Positions 8,928 to 17,925 of a stretch of 64,000 nucleotides of DNA are shown here, one piece after another. A model generated the notes under the pieces. The model did not search any database. It was not told the origin of the DNA and worked only from the letters and a program-made list of their open reading frames with translations. Both the position numbers and the translations under genes were made by a program. The stretch covers positions 3,658,001-3,722,000 of the forward strand of contig NZ_OCSR01000002.1 of the NCBI RefSeq assembly GCF_900230185.1. Direction: 5' to 3'. The stretch is from Burkholderia sp. OK233. Lineage in GTDB: Bacteria; Pseudomonadota; Gammaproteobacteria; Burkholderiales; Burkholderiaceae. Positions within the stretch are counted from its first letter, which is position 1; each line of letters opens with the position of its first letter.

Positions 8928-10334
8928 ATGAATGGTCCAATACGTCCTCTTGATCTATCCTCGGGCTTTATTGCGGTTACTAGTCCGTTTGATGGAAGCG
9001 AATTGGGGATAGTCGCAGATATTCCAGCGGGCATTGCTCACCTGCTAATCCAGGCGGCGAAAAAGGGAACTCGTACTTGTCGTCGAATTCCTCGTCACGA
9101 ACGGGCCGGCATACTCGAGCGCTGCGCGACTCGCATGTTGCAAGACGTAAAGTCCTTGTCTGATCTCATTGTCGCAGAGAGCGGTAAGACGATCACCCAG
9201 GCGACCAACGACGTGCTGGAATGCGTCGATACACTAAGACTTTCAGCTTCTGAAGCTCGCCGAAACACCGGTGAATTCATACCTTTTGATGCGTATGATG
9301 GATCGTCAGACCGTCGTGGATGGTTCACTCGTGAACCTCTCGGCATCATTGTAGTAATCGCGTCATACTGCGATCCGCTTGCCTCGATTGCGCGTAAGCT
9401 CGGCCCAGCAATTGCCGGAGCTAATGCAGTCATTGTCAAACCATCTGAATACACCCCCCTATCTGCGATCAGGCTGGTTAATTACCTGATAGCGGCTGGA
9501 TTACCTTCGGAGATTGTGACAGTAGCCACCGGTGGCCCTGCCCTGGTAGATGCGCTCGTTTCATCCCGAGACGTTAGGATGGTTTCTTTTGGTGGCGGGC
9601 TCAATGATGCAGAAAAAATAGCCGGTGCGGGTGGGTTGAAAAGATTTGCGATGGATTTTGACGGAACCCGCTCAGCTATCGTCATGAGTGACTGCGAACT
9701 CGACACGGCAATTAGATCGTGCATATCGACGGCGTACGGCACCGCCAGTCAAAGCTCTGTCGGTATCCAGCATATCTTCGTGCAGGCGTCCATTTACGAA
9801 GAATTCAAAAATCGCTTCGTTGCGAGGACCAGGACTCTGGTGTCTGGTGACCCCGCATCGCCAGCGACAGATGTTGGCCCCATGATTACCGTCGACGTGG
9901 CAGAACGTATGAAATCCCTCGTCGATGTAGCGATCAGTCAGGGCGCGAAAATGTTGTGCGGAAACACCCGGGATGGCTCCGTTTACACACCAACAGTGCT
10001 CGAAAATGTGTGCGACGAAGCGGAGCTTTGGCAGTGGGAAGGTTTAAGTCCGATAGCGGTTCTTCGATGTGTCCATACGCTAGACGAGGCTATTACGCTT
10101 GCCGCTGGCATGCATCGTAGTGACCAGGTCAACATATTTACAAGAGACATGGAGTCCGCATTGGACATCACTGAGAACCTCCAGGCGGCTGCAGTGACAT
10201 TTAACGACTCCCCCAGTTACCGGTGTGGCGCGATGCGCCCACGCGGGGGCATGCTCGGTAAGTTCGGACCAGAACGCGTCAGGCTCGCGTATGAAGAGAT
10301 GACTCAAACTAAGGTTGTATGTATCAGAGGATAG
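8928..10334 (+). CDS. Aldehyde dehydrogenase-like protein lacking the catalytic residues (probable pseudoenzyme)
   Basis: 468 residues, clearly an ALDH and most like the active enzyme encoded at 4677 (shared ESGK, SEARRNTGE.IP.D, KLGPAIAGANAVIVKPSEYTP blocks). Aligned by eye, all three catalytic positions are replaced: the Asn of SPFNFP is Cys148 (ASYCDP), the Glu of ALELGG is Asp243 (AMDFDG), and the nucleophilic Cys of GGQYC is Ser277 (ASQSS). The cofactor loop FTGSAKVG is FGGGLNDA. The reading frame is intact over full length, so selection may keep it as a binding or regulatory protein. The next gene starts 1 base after its stop, implying cotranscription with the trans-sulfuration-type enzyme. 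Confidence 0.8.
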   Translation: MNGPIRPLDLSSGFIAVTSPFDGSELGIVADIPAGIAHLLIQAAKKGTRTCRRIPRHERAGILERCATRMLQDVKSLSDLIVAESGKTITQATNDVLECVDTLRLSASEARRNTGEFIPFDAYDGSSDRRGWFTREPLGIIVVIASYCDPLASIARKLGPAIAGANAVIVKPSEYTPLSAIRLVNYLIAAGLPSEIVTVATGGPALVDALVSSRDVRMVSFGGGLNDAEKIAGAGGLKRFAMDFDGTRSAIVMSDCELDTAIRSCISTAYGTASQSSVGIQHIFVQASIYEEFKNRFVARTRTLVSGDPASPATDVGPMITVDVAERMKSLVDVAISQGAKMLCGNTRDGSVYTPTVLENVCDEAELWQWEGLSPIAVLRCVHTLDEAITLAAGMHRSDQVNIFTRDMESALDITENLQAAAVTFNDSPSYRCGAMRPRGGMLGKFGPERVRLAYEEMTQTKVVCIRG

Positions 10335-10335
10335 T

Positions 10336-11559
10336 ATGGACGCTAGAAACTACAAACAACGGCCCGACAAAGACCAACCGGCGACTCTCTCGTTTGCTAG
10401 TCAGGCCGTGCACAGCGGAAACGTGACCGATGCAACGACCGGCGCTATTCGCACGCCCATCGTAATGGCGAATTCGTACAAGCTTCCAGACGATCCATCA
10501 GCGCTCGACTGGTCAGACTCGCAGAAGTTGTTTTACAACCGAAACTCCGGTCACAATCAGCTTTGTCTGGAACGAAAGTTGGCGGCTATGGAGCGAGCGG
10601 AAGAAGCGGTGGCTTTTAGCACCGGCGTAGCGGCGCTTCACGCGATCTTCTTTACGTTCCTGCGAAGTGGCGATCACGTCGTCATCAGCGATGTCACCTA
10701 CGAGGCTGTATGGCGTCTTTTTGGAGAACTGCTCCCGCAACGGTACGGTATCGAAGCGACATTTGTCGACATCAGTGACCTCGCAGCCGTGCGAGCTGCC
10801 GTGCGGCCAAACACGAGGCTGATGCATGCGGAGACAATTGCCAATCCTACGACGAAGGTTGCTGACATCGCGGCATTGAGCTCAGTCGCAAAAAATTGCG
10901 GTGCCATGCTCTCGATCGATGCGACCTTCACGCCCCCACCGATGTTTCGAGCTTTGGAGCACGGTGCCGACTTCGTGGTCCATTCACTGACCAAGTACAT
11001 AAATGGACACGGTGATGCGATGGGTGGGGTTGTCGCTGGTCGAGCCGACCTTATGCAAAAGCTGAAAGGCGATGCTCTGGTGGACGTGGGCGGCTCACTT
11101 TCTCCGTTTAATGCATGGCTGATCATGCGTGGGTCCGTCACATTGCCGCTGCGGCTGGTTAGACATATGTCGACGGCACAAAAGGTGGCGGAATTCCTTG
11201 AAAAGGATCCGAGGGTCGCATACGTCGTTTTCCCTGGTTTGCGCTCCCATCCGCAGCACGATCTTGCGTCACGTCAGTTTGGAGGTATGGGGTACGGGGC
11301 AGTCATGGCCTTCGCGTTGAAAGGCAGTCCTGATGTGCAAAATCATTTTGTTGCCAACCTGCGCCTGATCACGTCCGCTGTTTCGCTCGGCCACGATGAG
11401 TCTCTCATCGTCCATGTCGGCAAGTCGGGGCGTGGTGGCTCGGACCGCTATCCAGATGTGTTTCGCGAATATGGACATTTGCGTTTTTCGATCGGGCTTG
11501 AGGATCCAGACGATCTGATTGCGGACATTCAAGCGGCACTGGGGGAAACGCTCCCCTGA
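10336..11559 (+). CDS. Cys/Met metabolism PLP-dependent enzyme (cystathionine gamma-lyase / methionine gamma-lyase type)
   Basis: 407 residues of the trans-sulfuration family. Visible are SxAVHSGNVTDATTGAIRTPI at the N terminus, the active-site Tyr segment YNRNSGHNQ, SIDATFTPP, and the PLP-lysine motif VVHSLTKYINGHGDAMGGVV. The C-terminal SLGHDESLIVHV resembles methionine gamma-lyase. Start at ATG 10336, with AGAGG five bases upstream, 1 base after the previous stop. It could catalyse gamma- or beta-elimination or replacement; substrate specificity cannot be read from the motifs. Its tight coupling to the inactive ALDH homologue is unusual. Confidence 0.83.
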   Translation: MDARNYKQRPDKDQPATLSFASQAVHSGNVTDATTGAIRTPIVMANSYKLPDDPSALDWSDSQKLFYNRNSGHNQLCLERKLAAMERAEEAVAFSTGVAALHAIFFTFLRSGDHVVISDVTYEAVWRLFGELLPQRYGIEATFVDISDLAAVRAAVRPNTRLMHAETIANPTTKVADIAALSSVAKNCGAMLSIDATFTPPPMFRALEHGADFVVHSLTKYINGHGDAMGGVVAGRADLMQKLKGDALVDVGGSLSPFNAWLIMRGSVTLPLRLVRHMSTAQKVAEFLEKDPRVAYVVFPGLRSHPQHDLASRQFGGMGYGAVMAFALKGSPDVQNHFVANLRLITSAVSLGHDESLIVHVGKSGRGGSDRYPDVFREYGHLRFSIGLEDPDDLIADIQAALGETLP

Positions 11560-11622
11560 GTATTAGTTATTAACATAGAGCGCATGTACGTATTTCATAA
11601 ATCCAAAAAACGGAGATTCGAA

Positions 11623-12777
11623 ATGGAGACGCAGGTTATGTGCAACTATAAACTCATTCCGCTTGTTGCGGCCATGATAGCGGTGGCTGTCACTACGGCG
11701 AACGCACATGCGGATGAGGTAGTGAAGATCGGCAGTGTGGAGCCGGTCACGGGAGGCATTGCTCACCTGGGAAAAGATAATGAAAACGGGGCTAAGCTAG
11801 CAATCGAGGACATTAACAAGAAGGGCTTGGTGATCAATGGCAAAAAAGTCACGCTTCAGCTCGACACACAGGATGATCAGGCTGACCCACGAGTCGCAAC
11901 GCAGGTTGCGCAAAAGCTGGTTGACGACAAGGTCGTGGCAGTAGTTGGCCACTTGAACTCGGGCACGTCGATCCCGGCCTCGAAAATCTACAGTGATGCC
12001 GGTATTGTTCAGATATCGCCGTCTTCAACGAATCCGGCGTATACGCAGCAAGGATTTAAGACTACCTATCGCGTAGTCGCGACCGATGCACAGCAGGGAC
12101 CCGCGCTTGCTAATTTTGCCAAGAAGCTGGGAAATATTCGCCGGGTCGCTATCCTGGACGACTCGACCGCGTATGGCCAAGGTCTCGCGAGTGAATTCGA
12201 GAAGCACGCAAAGGAGCTGGGTCTTGTCGTCTTGTCGCACGATGCGACCAGTGACAAAGCGGTAGATTTTCGAGCAGTGTTGACGAAGATAAAATCCGAA
12301 AATCCCGACGCAATCATGTATGGTGGCACCGATGCGACAGGCGGTCCGATGGCGAAGCAGGCAATGCAACTTGGGATGAAGGCAAAGATTTTGGGTGGAG
12401 ACGGTATCTGCACTGAATCGTTGTCGAATTTGGCGGGTGACGCGGCAAACAATATTGTGTGCTCGCAGGCAGGTGGTGACATTGCAAAAATGCCGGGCGG
12501 CGCGGCGTTCCAGGCCAAATACAAGAGCCGTTTTGGACATGTTGTCGAATACGATGCACCCTTTGCCTATGACGCGGTTAACATCATCGCCGATGCGATG
12601 GTTCGTGCCGGCTCGACTGATCCATCGAAGATTCTTGCTGCAATGCCTTCTACTCACTACCGTGGGGTTATTGGTGAAACATCCTTTGATTCGAAAGGGG
12701 ACCTTCAGCACGGTGTGATCTCGTTGTACCGATATATTGGCGGCAAGAAGACGCTACTTGACCAGGTCACCATGTAG
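11623..12777 (+). CDS. Branched-chain amino acid ABC transporter substrate-binding protein (LivK type)
   Basis: 384 residues. The signal peptide has a hydrophobic core (LIPLVAAMIAVAVTTANA) ending in AHA, cleaved before DEVVKIG. The mature protein has the Peripla_BP_6 pattern: VEPVTGGIAHLGKDNENGAKLAIEDIN, AVVGHLNSGTSIPAS and QISPSSTNPAYT. It would act in the periplasm. ATG 11623 follows CGGAG and gives a proper signal peptide, unlike the in-frame ATG at 11584. No livHMGF-type permease or ATPase genes lie nearby, so it must use a transporter encoded elsewhere or act as a sensor. Confidence 0.88.
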   Translation: METQVMCNYKLIPLVAAMIAVAVTTANAHADEVVKIGSVEPVTGGIAHLGKDNENGAKLAIEDINKKGLVINGKKVTLQLDTQDDQADPRVATQVAQKLVDDKVVAVVGHLNSGTSIPASKIYSDAGIVQISPSSTNPAYTQQGFKTTYRVVATDAQQGPALANFAKKLGNIRRVAILDDSTAYGQGLASEFEKHAKELGLVVLSHDATSDKAVDFRAVLTKIKSENPDAIMYGGTDATGGPMAKQAMQLGMKAKILGGDGICTESLSNLAGDAANNIVCSQAGGDIAKMPGGAAFQAKYKSRFGHVVEYDAPFAYDAVNIIADAMVRAGSTDPSKILAAMPSTHYRGVIGETSFDSKGDLQHGVISLYRYIGGKKTLLDQVTM

Positions 12778-13246
12778 TTGAAGCTAGATTAATTCTTCAG
12801 TGTTCGAGTCATGCAGCGTCAGGAGGCGAGTTCAAGGCTTAGCGCCTGACCTCCGACGCTGTATATCTTGTTCATCGAAAGGATGCCGCGGCTTAAAAGC
12901 GACGAGGTTGGGCGTATAAATCTAAAATGGACTCTGAACGGCCAGATCCAATCGGTGCCCGGTTCGTTATTGCCTGAACGTTCCTCACGCTGAGTGCCAA
13001 TGCTCAATTTGCATGACGGTATGTCGTACTGGCATCGCGTGCTACCGTTAATTCCGTATTATTTCAATCGGTGATGCCACGACAGAAGTCGGGATCAGTC
13101 CGCCGGCTGTCACTAGCGAAATTTTTCGCGCTTCCCAATCAGGTTTCAAGAAAATACCCGGATGGATAGTCCCCTGTGGGACCACCAGGAGGGTGTCAAG
13201 TGCGGCCCAGTCAACTGAAGAACTACAGTGAACCAGGAGTATTGCG
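12778..13246. other. Intergenic region before aspA
   Basis: No supported gene. An imperfect inverted repeat (GTCAGG...CCTGAC) lies at about 12818-12850 and could end transcription of the binding-protein gene. The aspA ribosome site CCAGGAG is at the right end. Confidence 0.45.
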
Positions 13247-14668
13247 ATGCCGACGACGACACGTGTCGAACATGATCTACTGGGCGATCTTGCCGTGCCC
13301 GACGGTGCTTTATATGGCATCCACACGCTGAGAGCGCTCAGGAATTTTCCAATCACCGGGATTCCGATTTCTACCTACCCGAATCTGGTTGTCGCGCTCG
13401 CTTGTGTGAAGGAGGCTGCCGCTCTTGCGAATCATGAACTGGGACTGCTTGATACGCGGAAGAGGTCTGCAATCACGTATGCCTGTCAGCAGGTCCGCTC
13501 AGGCGTTGCCCATGAACATTTTGTGGTTGATGTGATCCAGGGTGGGGCGGGAACGTCGACCAACATGAACGCCAATGAAGTGATCGCAAATCTGGCGCTC
13601 GAAAATTTGGGGTGCCAGCGAGGTGACTACTCGGTGCTTCATCCAAATGAAGATGTAAACCTGGGTCAAAGCACTAATGACGTGTATCCGACCGCTTTGA
13701 AAATCGCAACTTACATGGGTATCGGCGAACTCGTTGAGGCAATGAGCGTGCTCCGAGCATCGTTCGAGCGCAAGGCGGAAAGCTTCAAAGATATTGTCAA
13801 AATGGGGCGCACACAACTCCAGGATGCCGTACCAATGACGCTTGGACAGGAGTTCAGTACGTTCGCCGTAATGATCGGTGAAGATGAAGAGCGGTTGCGC
13901 GAAGCCTCGAGGCTGATCTGTGAAATTAATCTGGGCGCTACGGCGATTGGGACTGGCATCAATACGTCCCCCGAGTACGCGCCGCTTGTCTGTCGACATC
14001 TCGCCGAGATCACGGGAATTCCGGTCGTCACGTCGCCTAATCTCGTCGAGGCGACCCAGGACGTAGGCTCGTTTGTGCAACTCTCGGGTGTGTTGAAGCG
14101 CGTTGCGGTGAAGCTCTCGAAGATATGTAATGACCTGCGTCTGCTGTCTAGTGGACCCCGAGCTGGGTTTGGTGAAATCAATCTTCCACCGCTTCAGGCC
14201 GGGTCGAGCATCATGCCTGGCAAGGTGAATCCTGTGATTCCCGAAGTAGTCAACCAGATCGCGTTTGAGGTGATTGGCAACGACGTTACCGTGAGTTTTG
14301 CTGCAGAGGCGGGTCAACTGCAACTGAATGCATTCGAACCGATCATCGCACACAGCCTGTTCAAAAGCGTGGCGCATCTTCGAGCGGGGTGCCTGACTCT
14401 CGCTGAAAAATGTGTTGATGGTATCTCCGCGAACCGTGAGCGTCTACTCGACCTCGTTGAAAACTCGATCGGGATTGTCACCGCGCTCAATCCGTATATT
14501 GGCTATGTCAATGCGACGCAAGTCGCGCAGGAAGCACTGGTGTCCGGTCGCGGAGTTCCAGAAATTGTGATCGAGAAGGGCTTGTTGACACGCTTGCAAC
14601 TCGACGAGATTTTGCAACCTGAGATGCTGACACAACCAAGAGTAGCATTGGCATTTGGAGGTCGTTGA
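13247..14668 (+). CDS. aspA: Aspartate ammonia-lyase (aspartase)
   Basis: 473 residues. The fumarase/aspartase signature GSSIMPGKVNP is present, as are LGQSTNDVYPTA, KMGRTQLQDAVPMTLGQE and VIQGGAGTSTNMNANE. Aspartase deaminates aspartate reversibly to fumarate and ammonia in the cytoplasm. CCAGGAG lies eight bases before the ATG. Together with aspartate dehydrogenase at 3787 it gives this region two separate exits for aspartate nitrogen, which suggests growth on a nitrogen-containing compound yielding aspartate. Confidence 0.92.
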   Translation: MPTTTRVEHDLLGDLAVPDGALYGIHTLRALRNFPITGIPISTYPNLVVALACVKEAAALANHELGLLDTRKRSAITYACQQVRSGVAHEHFVVDVIQGGAGTSTNMNANEVIANLALENLGCQRGDYSVLHPNEDVNLGQSTNDVYPTALKIATYMGIGELVEAMSVLRASFERKAESFKDIVKMGRTQLQDAVPMTLGQEFSTFAVMIGEDEERLREASRLICEINLGATAIGTGINTSPEYAPLVCRHLAEITGIPVVTSPNLVEATQDVGSFVQLSGVLKRVAVKLSKICNDLRLLSSGPRAGFGEINLPPLQAGSSIMPGKVNPVIPEVVNQIAFEVIGNDVTVSFAAEAGQLQLNAFEPIIAHSLFKSVAHLRAGCLTLAEKCVDGISANRERLLDLVENSIGIVTALNPYIGYVNATQVAQEALVSGRGVPEIVIEKGLLTRLQLDEILQPEMLTQPRVALAFGGR

Positions 14669-14925
14669 GTGACGTGTTGTTGTTCCACGCACGTAGCATC
14701 AGGACGGAGGTATGTGGATTAGCTAGTGGGTAGGTGGTAATTGGCGACGGGTGCTGGCTTGTTACGGCAGCAGCCGTAGTTATTAATTCGTCGAGTTTTC
14801 TGTTCGATGAGCCAAACTGACTTACATGCGGGTGAGGATGTCATGACGAGTCCTGCGGCGGTATGCACTAGGGAAGGTCGGCGAGAGCACGATGAATGGT
14901 GCGGGTTCTGGATACGTCGATGGCG
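14669..14925. other. Intergenic region between aspA and an ALDH relic
   Basis: No gene or clear hairpin with T-run seen. On the minus strand the frame of the ALDH relic continues past 14926 but loses resemblance to the family. Confidence 0.4.
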
Positions 14926-15066
14926 CACGCCCCCGAACGGCATTTGCGCTTCGTCGTGCAGAGTTGGCACTGTATCGAAGCGCATGATTGCCACGAGGGG
15001 CGCGAACGATTCCTCTGTGTGAAGTTTCATCTCCGAATTCAAACCGTCGCCGATTGTCGGCTGCAT
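14926..15066 (-). pseudogene. Relic of a vanillin/salicylaldehyde-type aldehyde dehydrogenase with internal deletion
   Basis: Minus-strand translation gives MQPTIGDGLNSEMKLHTEES, FAPLVAIMRF, then DTVPTLHDEAQMPFGGV. The first half matches the 'MQPTvxDxVxPxM(R/K)xYxEESFGPxVxVxRx' region, and the second half matches 'xTVHDEAQMPFGGV', of vanillin/salicylaldehyde dehydrogenases. The roughly 50 residues normally between them are missing and the C-terminal tail is out of frame. Upstream it abuts the end of the LysR gene. This is a decayed fragment of a third ALDH, unlike the two ALDHs to its left. Confidence 0.6.
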
Positions 15067-15080
15067 GATCGAAGCGTTCG

Positions 15081-16031
15081 CTACGCCGCCGGTGTATAGC
15101 CGCCTGCGCGCAACCTCACGCTCGGTGCGTTTTGCAGTTGGTGCAGGAACGTTGATGCCGCTTTGCTAAGCGGCTTGTCCCTGCGTATGACCGCTGCGAG
15201 TGGTCCAAGATGAAGCGGCAATTTACAGTTCACCGGTTGCAGGCGATACAGAACGTCAAGCTCTTTCGCAATGCATTCAGACGCGAGTACAAGGGTATTG
15301 CTACTACTCGCGAGGCGAAAGGTCAACGGTGAAACCTGCGAAGACATGACGTCCACCCCGAAGCGCAGGCCCATGTCTCGCACCGCGTATTCCAACTGCT
15401 GCCTGATGATGTTGGGTTGTTCCGGCAAAACCCAGGGAAACCCAAGCAGGTCTTCAAGAGAGACCTGTTTCTGTGTGAGCGGATGTCCTTGTCTCGCAAC
15501 AAACAGAGGGTGATCCTCACAAAGAGGTTCGTGCAGATACTGATCTCCGCCGAAGCCACTGGCCATACGTCCGATAACAATGTCGATAAGGTCTTGATCT
15601 AGTCGCTCCAGAAGAGATTCCATCGAATCCTCGCGAACTTTGAGGCGTATTCCTGGCAGTCTCGTCCGAAAATCGCCGACGCAGTCAGCGAGAACGCTCC
15701 ACCAGTTAAGCGGAAAGAATATGCCGATCGACAACGTGCCCATGTCTCCGTGCCGCAACGCGTCGAGTTCGGCCTCGGCCCGTTGAACGTCGCTGGCAAT
15801 CAGATAGCCATGGCGCACGAGTGCTTCACCGAGAACGGTAGGGCGCACGCCTGTAGACGTGCGTTCAAAAAGCTGTCCGCCTGTCAGCACCTCTACTTCG
15901 GCCAACGCTTTGGAAATCGCCGAATGACTCAACGCTAACGCCTCTGCTGCTTTTTGAAGACTTCCACATCGAGAAATCTCTAGTACGACCGAGATATGCC
16001 GAAGCTTAAGACGTTGTTGCAACGTGTTCAT
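15081..16031 (-). CDS. LysR-family transcriptional regulator (GbpR-like)
   Basis: 316 residues starting at MNTLQQRLKLRHISVVLEI. The N-terminal winged helix-turn-helix includes SLQKAAEALALSHSAISKALAEVE, and the C-terminal effector domain has IDIVIGRMASGF and LFVARQGHPL as in the GbpR/galactose-binding group. The in-frame upstream start at 16124 would add a basic leader not seen in the family. It is divergent from the carboxylesterase gene at 16260 and probably controls it and itself from the shared 228-base spacer. Its end overlaps the ALDH relic. Confidence 0.87.
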   Translation of the reverse strand: MNTLQQRLKLRHISVVLEISRCGSLQKAAEALALSHSAISKALAEVEVLTGGQLFERTSTGVRPTVLGEALVRHGYLIASDVQRAEAELDALRHGDMGTLSIGIFFPLNWWSVLADCVGDFRTRLPGIRLKVREDSMESLLERLDQDLIDIVIGRMASGFGGDQYLHEPLCEDHPLFVARQGHPLTQKQVSLEDLLGFPWVLPEQPNIIRQQLEYAVRDMGLRFGVDVMSSQVSPLTFRLASSSNTLVLASECIAKELDVLYRLQPVNCKLPLHLGPLAAVIRRDKPLSKAASTFLHQLQNAPSVRLRAGGYTPAA

Positions 16032-16109
16032 AGTCGATAGCTCATGAATTTTCTTCAAGGGCGTGTGCAAATTTTTCCGTTTTTTTTCCGCGCGAACTAC
16101 ATGAACATG

Positions 16110-16125
16110 GTTGTTGGAGTACAAC
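16110..16125. promoter_or_regulatory. Inverted repeat in the LysR/esterase spacer
   Basis: GTTGT and ACAAC flank six bases, giving a 16-bp dyad in the middle of the divergent spacer. It is a possible operator for the adjacent LysR protein, although it is not a perfect T-N11-A box. Confidence 0.3.
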
Positions 16126-16259
16126 GCCAGCCCTCAGTCGTAAGCCCCTAGGATAGCAGGAGAAATGAGCCGCAATACGAAGGTTCCTGATCCGCGAGCG
16201 CCAATCGCCCAACTTCTTACATGCTTGCGCTGTGGTATGAGCACAAGCGAAATCGATCA

Positions 16260-17717
16260 ATGACGAAGACTACCATTACACAATGTGCACAAGGTGCTGT
16301 CAAAGGCTTGCGTGACGACCACCTTCATACCTTCTTTGACATCCCGTATGCAGACGACGCGGGCCGATTTCTGCCCGCGCACCCACCATCGTCGTGGTCG
16401 GGCGAGCGTGACTGCACGCGCCCGGGCCCGGTTTTCCCCCAGTTGCCGAGTCGCCTCGACTTTGTAATGGGGCCTACGGCGAAAGGCATTGATATGTCGG
16501 AGGACGCTTTTCGGCTTAATGTCTTTACTCCTTCGCTTTCGGAAAGACTCCCCGTGATCTTCTGGATTCATGGTGGAGGCTTTATAACCGGCGGTGGAGC
16601 GCTACCGTGCTATTCCGGTCGTCGTCTGGCGGAAAGCGGACGCGCGGTTGTGGTCACGATGAATTATCGGCTTGGTTTGTTGGGTAATCTGTTCATGAAG
16701 GACATCTCGAAAGGTAATCTTGCAGTTCGAGACCTCGAAATGGCCCTCGAATGGGTTAAGTCGAATATTGCTGGGTTTGGAGGCGATCCGGAAGCGATCG
16801 TTCTGGCAGGACAGTCCGCGGGAGCGTGGTACACGCAATTGCTTGCTGCCATGAAATCGACAGGCAGGCTGGTCAAAGGCGCAATCATGCTCAGTTATCC
16901 CGGTTTGCCACCTGCGACGCCCGACGTAGCGCAGGCCAAGGCGGAAAGGTTTTGCGCACTGGCGGGAATTGATTCGTCTGGTGAAGCTCTAATGACGATG
17001 CCAGTGGAACGCATACTGGAGCTGCAGACCTCAATGTTGCGCGCCGAAAGTCAATTTGGGGAGGTTCCGGTCCTTTTCCAGACGGTTTCCGTTGACGCTG
17101 TACCAGCAAATCCAGGCGAAACCGCATGCGAGAATTTTGCTGGAAAGCCATTGATAATCGGCTGGACGAGAGAGGAAATGGGTAGCTTCTTTGCAAGCAA
17201 TCCTGCGCTGGTCGATGCGACGCAAGAACAAGCCGTGAAGAAATTCAGCGAAGCGTTCGGAGCGCAGGGCGAGGATTTCTATAAACGCGCACTCAAGCGG
17301 CGGGTCGACGGGCGACCTTACACGGCACTTGTCGATCTGGGTTCGGATAAGGTTTTCAAGGTTCCCGCGGTGAAATTTGCAGCTGAAATGCAATCAACGG
17401 GCAGCAATGTCTACGTATACAGATTTGATTTTCAGTCCCCTCAGGTCAATGTGGGTGCTTGCCATTGCTTCGAACTGCCATTCGTGTTCGGGAACTTCGA
17501 AGATTGGTCCGGTGCTCCGATGCTTGAAGGCTTGGATCTCGCAGTTGCTCGGTCGCTGTCGGCCAGTGTCCAGGAATATCTGTTGAACTTTGTGGAGACC
17601 GGCAATCCGAACGGTGCGCATCTTCCTCATTGGCCGGGATATGAACGTTCTCAGGGGCGACGATTCATGCGGCTGGCGGATGTGATCGAGGCTACCACGA
17701 ACGGGGACGTGAGCTAA
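16260..17717 (+). CDS. Type B carboxylesterase
   Basis: 485 residues of the alpha/beta-hydrolase carboxylesterase family. The oxyanion-hole region FWIHGGGFITGGG, the nucleophile elbow VLAGQSAGAWY (Ser of GQSAG) and the catalytic-His region VNVGACHCFELPFVFG are visible. No signal peptide is evident from the ATG at 16260, so it is probably cytoplasmic. It would hydrolyse an ester, perhaps liberating an aromatic acid or amino alcohol for the neighbouring pathways; no sequence feature gives the substrate. It is convergent with the ACMSD gene, with a shared terminator between them. Confidence 0.87.
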   Translation: MTKTTITQCAQGAVKGLRDDHLHTFFDIPYADDAGRFLPAHPPSSWSGERDCTRPGPVFPQLPSRLDFVMGPTAKGIDMSEDAFRLNVFTPSLSERLPVIFWIHGGGFITGGGALPCYSGRRLAESGRAVVVTMNYRLGLLGNLFMKDISKGNLAVRDLEMALEWVKSNIAGFGGDPEAIVLAGQSAGAWYTQLLAAMKSTGRLVKGAIMLSYPGLPPATPDVAQAKAERFCALAGIDSSGEALMTMPVERILELQTSMLRAESQFGEVPVLFQTVSVDAVPANPGETACENFAGKPLIIGWTREEMGSFFASNPALVDATQEQAVKKFSEAFGAQGEDFYKRALKRRVDGRPYTALVDLGSDKVFKVPAVKFAAEMQSTGSNVYVYRFDFQSPQVNVGACHCFELPFVFGNFEDWSGAPMLEGLDLAVARSLSASVQEYLLNFVETGNPNGAHLPHWPGYERSQGRRFMRLADVIEATTNGDVS

Positions 17718-17867
17718 AGTGGACGTAACCAGACGATGCTCGAGTAGTCGGGCATCGCGTTCGAGATTGCTTGTACGGCGTAGCTACTTTCGTGACACGA
17801 GCAAGTGAAAATGTAAATTGCCCTCCCGGCGCATCTGTATGGTGCCGCGGGATTAGCGAAGTTCGGG

Positions 17868-17899
17868 TGACGCGCGGCGGTATCGCCACGCGTCATTTT
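17868..17899. terminator. Terminator between convergent esterase and ACMSD genes
   Basis: Arms TGACGCG and CGCGTCA, with an inner GGCG/CGCC pair and GTAT loop, are followed by TTTTC on the plus strand. The position between two converging genes fits a transcription terminator for the esterase. Confidence 0.6.
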
Positions 17900-17925
17900 C
17901 ACTCTCGAGCTACGTTTTCGAGTGA

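Noticed and set aside
12819..13007. 62-codon minus-strand frame in the spacer before aspA
   Set aside because: Composition not protein-like and no ribosome site; treated as non-coding.
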